Positions 8,391 to 16,460 of a stretch of 64,000 bases of DNA are shown one piece after another. Position numbers and translations under genes: made by a program. Numbering within the stretch: position 1 is the stretch's first letter; every line of letters starts with the position of its first letter. The DNA is from GCA-002726655 sp046582185 (GTDB lineage Bacteria; Pseudomonadota; Gammaproteobacteria; Pseudomonadales; Azotimanducaceae): assembly GCA_046582185.1 (NCBI GenBank), contig JAYGEX010000019.1, forward strand, positions 273,608-337,607, given 5' to 3'. The notes beneath the pieces were generated by a model, which did not search any database, was not told where the DNA came from, and saw only the letters and a list, made by a program, of their open reading frames with translations.

Positions 8391-10271
8391 TTGGCGAATA
8401 AAAGATCGGAAAATAAATTTGGGGATACCGCAGGCATAACGTTGCCTGGGTACGAACAGGTACTTGAAAAACCCAAGCGCTGGGATCTTCCTTTCAGTCA
8501 GGATCTACCTAATGAATTAGAACGGCGCGACATAACAGAAGAGGAGCTTGATCAGCTGCTCAATACGCCTCCCTTTCTTGAAATGGACGCGAGCCATTTT
8601 CCGAAATCATTACCGCTACGAGAAATATTGCGCAATGATACGAGGATCAGGTTATATCGAAATGGTGATGCTGTTGTTCGTGCAGGGGACTATGGAAATG
8701 CGGCATTCTTGATTCTGGATGGCGAATGTCGCGCGATAGTCGATGGCCTGGATCAAACCGTGCTTGGTCGAAAGACCACTAGCCAAAAATCTGTCTTTCA
8801 ATCTCTGGCCAATATATTCACCAATCCAAAGTTACCGGAAGTTCGTGACGCGAGCAAATACCCACAATTTTCAAGAGATAATATTCAACAAAAAATAGAT
8901 GGCAGCGGGAAGGTGTTTGTTCAGGATGTTCCCAATGTCCTCGATATCGTGCCAGATGCCTTCGAGACGACTAACAATAATACGATGGAGCAGGGTGCGG
9001 TATTTGGAGAATTGGGTGCGCTGGGTCGAGTCCAGAGAGCTGTAACCGTGGTTGCTGCTTCGGACGGCGAAAATAGGCTCCTTCAAATTCGCTGGCAAGG
9101 TCTCCGTGACTTAATGAAGTACGACGACGCATTGCGAGAACATGTGAACCAGCTGTTTCGTTCACGGAGCTTGCTGGGGGCGTTGCAGAGCTCGCCACTG
9201 CTTCAGTGCGCGTCGCTTACCCGTAAGCAATGGGATCAAGTCGTCGAAGAAGCCGAATTTGAGACATTTGGGTCATATAACTGGTATGGAACATACCAGC
9301 AGCTAAGAGAAAGAGATGTTGATCCTCTGTCGCAAGAACCTATTATTGCTGAGCAAGGGCAGTACCCAAACGGATTAATAATGGTGCGCGCAGGGTTTGG
9401 AAGGTTGAGCCAAAAACACGGTCATGGAGAGCATACCTTTGGTTACCTGGGCAAGGGCGATGTCTATGGCTTAGAGGAGTTGATGCACAATGTAGATGCG
9501 GATACCCAGCTACCATTGCAGTCAACACTGCGAGCAGCAGGCTACATGGATATTGTTCGTATCCCCACACGCACATTCGAGAAGGTCATTTACCCCTCGC
9601 TAAAGGAAGCGAGAGATGAAGGGTATATGCCCGTTTCAATCGCCGGGGAACAAATAGCAAGAATGAGTGAGAAAGTGGCGGAATCCAAAGCCTCGGAAAC
9701 AACTATTGCAAAAAGTAAAGATGATAACTTTGACCCCGCTGTCATGGAATTTCTTGTAGAGAACCGTTTCATCAATGGGACACAAACGATGCTCATTGAT
9801 CTTGACCGGTGTACCCGGTGCGATGATTGTATTCGGGCCTGTGCGAGTGGTCATGACAATAACCCGAGATTTGTCCGCCATGGAAGGATTCATGGAAACT
9901 ACATGGTCGCTAATGCCTGTATGCACTGTGAAGATCCGGTGTGCATGATTGGTTGCCCGACAGGTGCAATTCACCGCAGTGAAGGTAAGGGTGAAGTGGT
10001 TATTAATGACCTCACCTGCATTGGTTGCAACACATGTGCGAACAGTTGTCCCTACGATAACATTCGCATGGTGAATGTGCGGAATAAGAGTGATGAAAGT
10101 TCGATACTGGTAGATCCTGTCAACGGTCGCCCAATCGTGAAAGCGACCAAGTGTGACCTTTGTGTGGAACATCATGGTGGCCCAGCTTGTGAGCGTGCAT
10201 GCCCTCATGATGCTCTAAAGCGGGTCGATATGAACGATCTTGATTTTCTTTCCGAGTGGTTTAATCGGTGA
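8391..10271 (+). CDS. Cyclic-nucleotide-binding domain / four-cluster ferredoxin fusion
   Basis: This 626-residue protein has no signal peptide. Residues about 65-255 and 275-400 form two cNMP-binding (CRP-like) beta-roll domains. The first has an intact phosphate-binding cassette (VFGELGALGRVQRAVTVVAA, with the Glu and Arg that hold the cyclic nucleotide). Residues about 460-615 are a DmsB/NrfC-like ferredoxin with 16 cysteines in four groups: CTRCDDCIRAC, CMHCEDPVCMIGC, CIGCNTCANSC and CDLC...CERAC. The start is TTG at 8391 with GAGGT seven bases upstream. The stop overlaps the next gene (GTGA). It probably relays electrons on the cytoplasmic face, perhaps under control of a bound nucleotide; that control is inference. 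Confidence 0.85.
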   Translation: MANKRSENKFGDTAGITLPGYEQVLEKPKRWDLPFSQDLPNELERRDITEEELDQLLNTPPFLEMDASHFPKSLPLREILRNDTRIRLYRNGDAVVRAGDYGNAAFLILDGECRAIVDGLDQTVLGRKTTSQKSVFQSLANIFTNPKLPEVRDASKYPQFSRDNIQQKIDGSGKVFVQDVPNVLDIVPDAFETTNNNTMEQGAVFGELGALGRVQRAVTVVAASDGENRLLQIRWQGLRDLMKYDDALREHVNQLFRSRSLLGALQSSPLLQCASLTRKQWDQVVEEAEFETFGSYNWYGTYQQLRERDVDPLSQEPIIAEQGQYPNGLIMVRAGFGRLSQKHGHGEHTFGYLGKGDVYGLEELMHNVDADTQLPLQSTLRAAGYMDIVRIPTRTFEKVIYPSLKEARDEGYMPVSIAGEQIARMSEKVAESKASETTIAKSKDDNFDPAVMEFLVENRFINGTQTMLIDLDRCTRCDDCIRACASGHDNNPRFVRHGRIHGNYMVANACMHCEDPVCMIGCPTGAIHRSEGKGEVVINDLTCIGCNTCANSCPYDNIRMVNVRNKSDESSILVDPVNGRPIVKATKCDLCVEHHGGPACERACPHDALKRVDMNDLDFLSEWFNR

Positions 10272-11092
10272 GAACGTTTAAACAAAGAAGATTGTTGGGC
10301 GTCATACTGACTTCCCTTGTAGCGGTATTGTTTGTCTGCGGTATATGGTCTTATGAAATTGCATTGAGCAACACTGCGTTCCTGTCAGGATGGCTGCTTC
10401 TGGGGCTGATGATATTTTTGGCATCATACAATGTTCGGAAAAAGCTCACCTATCCACCGCTTTTTAAATCTTCGACATGGATGCAATTTCATATTTACGT
10501 CGGCAGCTTTTCGCTTTTGGTGTTTTTCTTTCACACTCATTGGCGAATCCCGACGGGTATCTTTGAATCCAGCTTGTATCTGATCTTTCTTGGCTTGGCA
10601 ATTAGCGGTCTGGTTGGTCTCTACTTTACCCGCATGATCCCGAGTCATTTGGCAGGGCGCGGTGGAGAGGTTATTTATGAGCGCATTCCGAAATTCACGA
10701 AACAGCTGCGGGAGCAAGCCGAGGAACTCATCGTCAAGTCAGTGGAATTTAATGATTCGACAATTCTGTCAGATTATTATCAGGCGAACCTGGCTTCCTT
10801 TATGGCAGAGCCAAGACCAATTGGTATGCACCTCTTTGTATTCGATCGTGTTCGTCTGAAGTATCAGGAAGAGCTTCGAGCGCTTCACCGCTACCTGAGC
10901 GAAGAAGAGCAGGTAGTTGCAAAGAATTTGTCAGATGTCTTGAAATTGAAGGATGATCTCGATTTTCACTACGGTAATCAGGGCTTACTTAAGTTCTGGT
11001 TGTTTGTGCACATTCCATTGACGTATTCAGGATTGTTGATGGTCTTGGTACACGTGTTCCTAATATATGCTTTTTATGGAGGGTTCGCGTGA
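10268..11092 (+). CDS. Membrane b-type cytochrome-like subunit
   Basis: The 274-residue protein starts with GTG overlapping the stop of the ferredoxin fusion and ends overlapping the decaheme gene, so it is translationally coupled on both sides. Hydrophobic helices lie near residues 9-29, 36-54, 74-90, 101-121 and 245-270. Candidate heme ligands are the His of MQFHIYVGS, the pair in FFHTHW, and the two His of FVHIPLTYSG and LVHVFLIYAF in the last helix. A soluble helical insert (about 135-235) separates the fourth and fifth helices. It is not NrfD-like; a ferric-reductase or dihaem b-type electron transfer subunit fits best. No family could be named with certainty. Confidence 0.7.
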   Translation: MRTFKQRRLLGVILTSLVAVLFVCGIWSYEIALSNTAFLSGWLLLGLMIFLASYNVRKKLTYPPLFKSSTWMQFHIYVGSFSLLVFFFHTHWRIPTGIFESSLYLIFLGLAISGLVGLYFTRMIPSHLAGRGGEVIYERIPKFTKQLREQAEELIVKSVEFNDSTILSDYYQANLASFMAEPRPIGMHLFVFDRVRLKYQEELRALHRYLSEEEQVVAKNLSDVLKLKDDLDFHYGNQGLLKFWLFVHIPLTYSGLLMVLVHVFLIYAFYGGFA

Positions 11093-13224
11093 GAATCCCT
11101 CTACAGGAGATAGGTTTTAAGGAGAGCGCCTACGAGCGACCGAATCAGGCATGGGTCTGTGGTTGGGCTCAGGATGGTAATCCTTGCCAGCATGGGCCAG
11201 ATGGTGATGGCCAATGTACGGCACATGCGCAGGCATTTTGTCACCCCGCTAAAGACGGTGACCGATGGATTTGCACTCGCGCTGATGCATTCGGTGGAAG
11301 CTGCATCGATGGCCCACTGCCGAATGGTCAGTGCGCCTCCCCAAAACCTGAGCATCCGGTTTGTCAGCCCAGGCGCAGTATGCGCGCTAAACGTTCCCGA
11401 TTGGTATTGGTTGTTGCTATCTTCACCTTGGGTTTGTTGGTGACCATGTTAAGCGGACCCTGGCGATTACAAATTGTTAGTCCTGGTGAATTAAGCTCGG
11501 TACACCTTGCAATTGAAGGAAGCAATGATGAGGAGAATTGTTCGTCCTGTCATCAGGCCGGTAGCGAGAGTTTGAGTGGTTGGCTAAATATTGCCATGGG
11601 AGAATCTGCCCAGGATCATGGAGAGCAGTGTATTAGTTGCCATTTCAAGGATGATGAAATCGCAAAAGAGCAGTCCATGTTGGTTCATGGTGTTCGAACA
11701 AGTGTACTGACAGGCAGAATCCTTTCGAGGGTAGATGCCGGTGAATCCGCTTCCATTGCCACAGAACAGGATGAGACGGCCGCCCCAAAATCTTCTATTG
11801 GTCTGCTGGGCACGACCACAGGCAGACTACTTCTTGTTGATGCCATCCATGGCCCAGTTGAATCGGTAAGAGAACAGATGCCTTGCGCAACCTGTCACCA
11901 GGAACATCGCGGCTCGGACCACGACTTAACATTCATGAGCGATGCGCAATGTCAGGTTTGTCATCAAAACCCCTTTGAGAGTTTCAATGAAGGGCATCCG
12001 AAGTTTACGCAAGTGTCTCGCCAGAGCGGCGGGATATCCTTTGATCATGCGAAGCATGAGGAGCGGTTTGAATCGGGCGAACTGGACTGTGGCAATTGCC
12101 ATATTGCAGATTCTCTGGGGCTGATGATGGAGGTCAGAACATTTGAGAGCGCTTGCCAGGGTTGTCATGAACAAGGCTCAAGCGATCATCATGGGGACGC
12201 TATAAAGAAGAACCCGCTCTTCATACTCCAATTGCCGGAAATTGAATTCGAAGATGAAGTTTATTGGCCGACAGATCATGCCTACGGTGAAGCGCTGACG
12301 CCGATGATGGCTATTTTGCTCGCCGGTGATGATGCGGCATTACCCCTGGTTCGGATGATCTTTGATGAAGATGGAGCAGCAGGCGATTTATATGAGTGGT
12401 TGCTTGAAACCGATGACAATGATGAGCCGGAGTTACGACTTGAACTTGCTGCTGCGCTAAAGAGGTTGGTGGCAGATCTGGCTGATCATACAAAAGATGG
12501 CGCGCTTGCGCGTAGCACCAGGCTGGCAAAAGCCTTTGGCACAGATGTTGATGATATTCATGTCCAGAATTTGGCCAATGAACTGGCCTCAGCCAACTTT
12601 GTCATGCAAAGTTTCAGGCAGAGATACCTGCCGCAATTGAGTGACGATATGGCTGGAGTCACAGTATCGGCAGATGACGATGTGCAGCCAGATACGCAGT
12701 GGGTAACGTCGTCCTCCATGGGCGGGTGGCGCATAGATTCCGATGAAGGCTCGATCAGCTATAGTCCTTCGACACATGCAGATGGATTATTGAGACATTG
12801 GATGGATGCACTAAAGATTCACAGCACAAAAACGCTAACGACTAAACAGCGTGGAGATGAAGATGAAGTCCTCAGAGGCAAACTGAGAAAGCAGTTCTAC
12901 GCTGATTTAAAAAATGACTTTAATACCTGTACCAAATGCCATACGCAGGAGAATACGAGTATCAATTGGGCCGCAGCAGGGCGAGCGGAAGGGTTTTCGG
13001 GATACGCAAAATTTAACCATAGCCCGCACATTGCGATGCTGCCACAAGAGAATAACTGTGTGACTTGTCATATATTAAACTCCGGTGCTAAAAAACTTGC
13101 GGGCATAAGCATGCCAAGAGGTTTTCTGCCCCATCGAAATGAACGCTGTGAATCTTGTCATGAACCAGGCAGAGCAAATAATAGTTGTCTGAATTGCCAC
13201 CAATATCACGAGCTACGACCCTAG
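11089..13224 (+). CDS. Deca-heme c-type cytochrome with N-terminal cytoplasmic Cys-repeat domain
   Basis: Residues 1-100 contain eight cysteines (24, 33, 43, 51; 62, 72, 82, 92) in two repeated units of the form W-V/I-C...G..C..GP...G.C.......C. A single membrane helix follows (about 105-123), then a periplasmic part with ten CXXCH sites: CSSCH, CISCH, CATCH, CQVCH, CGNCH, CQGCH in the first half and CTKCH, CVTCH, CESCH, CLNCH at the end, separated by about 230 heme-free residues. The layout suggests that a cytoplasmic metal or Fe-S site and a periplasmic heme wire are joined in one chain. It closes the operon and is followed by a terminator. Confidence 0.85.
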   Translation: MRIPLQEIGFKESAYERPNQAWVCGWAQDGNPCQHGPDGDGQCTAHAQAFCHPAKDGDRWICTRADAFGGSCIDGPLPNGQCASPKPEHPVCQPRRSMRAKRSRLVLVVAIFTLGLLVTMLSGPWRLQIVSPGELSSVHLAIEGSNDEENCSSCHQAGSESLSGWLNIAMGESAQDHGEQCISCHFKDDEIAKEQSMLVHGVRTSVLTGRILSRVDAGESASIATEQDETAAPKSSIGLLGTTTGRLLLVDAIHGPVESVREQMPCATCHQEHRGSDHDLTFMSDAQCQVCHQNPFESFNEGHPKFTQVSRQSGGISFDHAKHEERFESGELDCGNCHIADSLGLMMEVRTFESACQGCHEQGSSDHHGDAIKKNPLFILQLPEIEFEDEVYWPTDHAYGEALTPMMAILLAGDDAALPLVRMIFDEDGAAGDLYEWLLETDDNDEPELRLELAAALKRLVADLADHTKDGALARSTRLAKAFGTDVDDIHVQNLANELASANFVMQSFRQRYLPQLSDDMAGVTVSADDDVQPDTQWVTSSSMGGWRIDSDEGSISYSPSTHADGLLRHWMDALKIHSTKTLTTKQRGDEDEVLRGKLRKQFYADLKNDFNTCTKCHTQENTSINWAAAGRAEGFSGYAKFNHSPHIAMLPQENNCVTCHILNSGAKKLAGISMPRGFLPHRNERCESCHEPGRANNSCLNCHQYHELRP

Positions 13225-13265
13225 GCAGGCATCCAGGAACTAAAGATAGGTATGCAGGTAAAGTG

Positions 13266-13293
13266 GGGGGCCTTAAAAGTACAGGCCCCTTTT
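13266..13293 (+). terminator. Rho-independent terminator of the multiheme operon
   Basis: GGGGCCT at 13267-13273 pairs perfectly with AGGCCCC at 13283-13289 across a 9-base loop and is followed at once by TTTT. It lies 40 bases after the deca-heme stop and directly before the end of the convergent P450 gene, so it isolates the two. Confidence 0.85.
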
Positions 13294-13294
13294 C

Positions 13295-14611
13295 CTAGTG
13301 CGGGTGAACGCGTACTGGCAGGTTGGTGATGCCGCGAACGAAGCTTGATAGCAGGCGTTCGGGTTTGCCGACCACTTCAACTTTTTTGAAGCGAGGTAAG
13401 ATTTCTTCCCAGACGATGCGTAGCTGCATTTCTGCTAAGCGATTACCCATGCAGCGATGTATGCCAAAGCCAAAAGACAAATGATGCCGTGCTTTTGGTC
13501 GGTCGATAATAAATTCGTCCGGGCGATCAATAACATCCTCGTCGCGATTTCCAGAGACATACCACATCAGTAGCTGATCACCTTTTTTAATCTGCTTACC
13601 CCTGATTACAAGGTCTTCATTTGCGGTGCGGCGCATGTAAGGTAGCGGCGTATGCCAGCGAATAATCTCGGATACCATATTCGGTATCAATGAGGGATCC
13701 TTGCGCAGCTTATCGTATTCCGCAGGATTCTGGTTGAGCGCAAGCACGCCGGCGCTCATGGAATTTCTGGTCGTATCATTGCCACCGACAATGAGCAGGA
13801 TGAGATTGCCCAGGAATTCATGGGGTTGCATATCTTTGGTGTCTTCACCATTAGCCAACATTGAAATAAGATCAGATCCGGGCACTTCCTGATCGACACG
13901 TTCATTCCAGAGTCTTGTGAAATAAGCGAGACATTCCATCAACTCATCGCGGCGCTGTTCAGCCGAGTCGACGATGCCTGTACCTGGAGGTGCTGTCGCG
14001 ACGTCCGACCAACGGGTCAACATGCGCCGGTCCTCAAATGGGAAGTCAAACAATGTAGCCAGCATTTGGGTTGTTAACTCAATTGAGACACGGTCTACCC
14101 AGTTGAATGTCTCGCCAACGGGCAAGTCATCAAGAATTTTGCAGACGCGTTCTCTAATGACGGATTCCATCTTTGCGAGATTTGGAGGTGCAACGACGCC
14201 GCTCACGGTTGCCCGTTGGAGGTCATGTTTAGGCGGGTCCATGGCGATAAAGCTTTCGAAATTGAGCTCCTTCGGGTCTGGCTCCGCATCAATGCGCGGG
14301 CCAATGGCAATGCCTTTTGCGGAAGTAAACAGGTCATGGTTTTTATCCACGTACATGATGTCTTCGAATTTTGTGATGGACCAATAACGGCCAAAACCCG
14401 GTAGATCATTGAGATGAACTGGATCTTCTTTGCGCAAGCGCTTGAAGTGTTCCCAGATCAGTTCGTTCTGGAATAAGCGCCCATCGATCATATTGATGTC
14501 TTCAATTGGAACAGAATAAGGGTCTTCAATCATTGGCGGTGCGTTCTTTGACAGGAATGGACTCATAAACCTGGGTTCTTCCTGTTCCACATCCTTTAGC
14601 TGTTCACTCAT
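13295..14611 (-). CDS. Cytochrome P450, CYP153-like alkane/fatty-acid terminal hydroxylase
   Basis: The protein has the P450 hallmarks: I-helix LIVGGNDTTRN, ExxR in SEIIRW, and heme-ligand loop FGFGIHRCMGNR. Long stretches (FIAMDPPKHD, TQMLATLFDFPFEDRR, ELMECLAYFTRLWNERV, LSFGFGIHRC) are those I know from the CYP153 family, soluble class I P450s that hydroxylate alkane and acyl chain ends. The start is ATG at 14611; a longer frame reaches ATG at 14644. CYP153 enzymes need a ferredoxin and ferredoxin reductase. None is adjacent; the closest reductase is the FAD/2Fe-2S protein at 5757, in another operon. Confidence 0.88.
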   Translation of the reverse strand: MSEQLKDVEQEEPRFMSPFLSKNAPPMIEDPYSVPIEDINMIDGRLFQNELIWEHFKRLRKEDPVHLNDLPGFGRYWSITKFEDIMYVDKNHDLFTSAKGIAIGPRIDAEPDPKELNFESFIAMDPPKHDLQRATVSGVVAPPNLAKMESVIRERVCKILDDLPVGETFNWVDRVSIELTTQMLATLFDFPFEDRRMLTRWSDVATAPPGTGIVDSAEQRRDELMECLAYFTRLWNERVDQEVPGSDLISMLANGEDTKDMQPHEFLGNLILLIVGGNDTTRNSMSAGVLALNQNPAEYDKLRKDPSLIPNMVSEIIRWHTPLPYMRRTANEDLVIRGKQIKKGDQLLMWYVSGNRDEDVIDRPDEFIIDRPKARHHLSFGFGIHRCMGNRLAEMQLRIVWEEILPRFKKVEVVGKPERLLSSFVRGITNLPVRVHPH

Positions 14612-14918
14612 ATCTCTATCTCGTGTCTGTATACATTTGCGCATGGAACATAACAGATTAGGGGGCGGGACGCGAAGTTCCCGGGAGTTCTCGACAGGAT
14701 ACTCTGGGGATGAAGCAGGATCGCAACTCCTTTATGCTAAGCCCAATTCTTGGAACACCAGCAGGCTTATGCCTGGAAAGTGTATGACTTGAGCAGAAAA
14801 CACAGAACCACATCGCCACTGGATTTGCGGCATAATCGCTCATTAAGAAATTAAGACCAGCGCTCCCGGACCCCGGTAAATAACTGCCTGGTAAATAGAA
14901 AGCAGAGAGGAAATAGAT

Positions 14919-15785
14919 ATGCCCAAGCTCAGATCATTACCCGCAAGCGCCACTCAGGAAGAAATAGTTGCCATCGTCAAAGCTAATGGCGCAGTAATCG
15001 TAAACGGCCTGATGACAGATGAATTGGCTGATCATGTCTTTGATCAAACGATCGACTATATTAACAATTCACCTGAGGGGAATGAGGTCTTTACGGGTCA
15101 GTTTACAACGCGAACCGGTGCGCTGGTTGCTCGTTCAAAGGCCTGCTGCGAGTTAGTGATGAATGACGTTGTTCTCCGTTCGGTCAACGATTATCTATCG
15201 CCTGTTTGTGAACGGGTGTAATTGTATGTAACTCAAGTGATAAGAATTATGCCTGGCCAGCCGAAACAGCCGCTCCATAGGGATCGCCAGGCGTGGGGTG
15301 ATCACTTGCCTCGCGACCTTGAGCCACAACTTAATTGCATCTGGGCGCTCACTGCCTTTACAAAGGAAAATGGTGCCACCCAGGTTGTCCCGGGCAGCCA
15401 TACCTGGGAATATTCTCGCCGCGCCAATGAAGATGAGATTACCTATGCAGAAATGCCTCGAGGTTCAGTGCTGATATATTCTGGCTCAGTTATTCACAGC
15501 GATGGCGAAAATAGTTCAGATATGGAGCGAGTTGGCATTAACATCACTTACTCGCTAGGCTGGTTGCGTCAGGAAGAGAATCAATTTTTGTCTTGTCCGC
15601 CGGACGTTGCCAGGAATTTGCAACCCGAATTACAAGAGCTGTTGGGTTATACCATGGGCAGTGCTGCCTGTGGTTATTACAGCCAATTGTTGCCGCCGGG
15701 AGAAGCAAAGGAGTTTTGCCCGCCAGAGTACTCGTTAGGGCGAGCGCCAAGGGCTGGTATGGAAATGGGTATCGTTGATCAGTAA
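14919..15785 (+). pseudogene. Phytanoyl-CoA dioxygenase (PhyH) family gene interrupted by an in-frame stop
   Basis: Codons 1-100 and 102-288 lie in one frame and form one PhyH-type Fe(II)/2-oxoglutarate oxygenase, split by TAA at 15219-15221. Downstream are the iron ligands HRD (PLHRDRQAW) and a distal His (SVIHSDGEN), and GATQVVPGSHTWEY typical of the family. Text on both sides of the stop reads through smoothly (VCERV-stop-LYVTQVIRI), as expected if one CAA codon had become TAA. The start ATG has an AGAGAGGAA ribosome site. Either the gene is freshly dead, the stop is read through, or it is a sequencing error. Substrate unknown. Confidence 0.8.
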
Positions 15786-15860
15786 GTGTTAATCATTAAG
15801 TGCTGATCAGTAAATACAGATCTAATCGACACTTTTGGAACTTGCGAGAGCCACTTTTAA

Positions 15861-16331
15861 GTGAATAAGAAAGTAATAGTCGGGAATATCCTGAATGCTC
15901 TGGAAGCGGGTTTGGTTGCGGCGGTAAAGGCTTCAGATCAAGCCCATGAAACTGCTACCCATAGCGAAAACAAGGCTGAAAACAAATTTGATACGCTTGG
16001 ACTTGAGGCGGCTTATCTTGCCCATGGGCAATCCCAGCGAGTGCTTGAATGTGAAGCCGAGATAGCATCGTTCAAGCTAATACTCGAATCGCCGTTTCAG
16101 GAAGATACTGCAGCAGAATTAGGCTCCCTGGTTCAGCTTGAGGATTCCAGGGGGCAAAAAAGGTCGGTTTACATCGGGCCATGTTCGGGTGGAGTACGGG
16201 TAAGGGTTGGCGAGTCGGATATCGTTGTTGTCACACCCCAGGCGCCCTTATGTAAAGTACTCCTGGGCAAGATGGAAGGTGATGAAATTGAATTTGGCCA
16301 GGTCCTGGAAGTTATTATCGAAATCATTTAG
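15861..16331 (+). CDS. GreA/GreB-like C-terminal domain protein
   Basis: The 156-residue protein begins with GTG. Its first 75 residues are helical and could form the antiparallel coiled coil of Gre factors. The C-terminal half is an FKBP-like domain ending in VVTPQAPLCKVLLGKMEGDE, close to the ISPxxPLGxALLGKxxGDE pattern of GreA. Gre factors bind the RNA polymerase secondary channel and rescue backtracked complexes. Acidic residues are not evident at the coil tip where GreA and GreB need them, so it may be a regulator of polymerase rather than a cleavage factor. It follows the broken phyH gene by 75 bases. Confidence 0.65.
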   Translation: MNKKVIVGNILNALEAGLVAAVKASDQAHETATHSENKAENKFDTLGLEAAYLAHGQSQRVLECEAEIASFKLILESPFQEDTAAELGSLVQLEDSRGQKRSVYIGPCSGGVRVRVGESDIVVVTPQAPLCKVLLGKMEGDEIEFGQVLEVIIEII

Positions 16332-16460
16332 TACTAATAAAATATAGTACCAATATAATTTTTGCTGAAGCGATATGTTGATTAAATGATTCAATATTGC
16401 GCTCGCAGAGAACATGCTAAGTGATATTACGCGAGACAAGTGACAGGCTACGCAATTTAA

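Noticed and set aside
15222..15785. Separate 187-residue oxygenase starting after the PhyH stop
   Set aside because: It lacks a start codon with ribosome site and is in frame with the preceding segment, so it is one interrupted gene.
16330..16349. GTACTA/TAGTAC inverted repeat after the GreA-like gene
   Set aside because: Short AT-rich stem without a U run; could be chance in an AT-rich gap.
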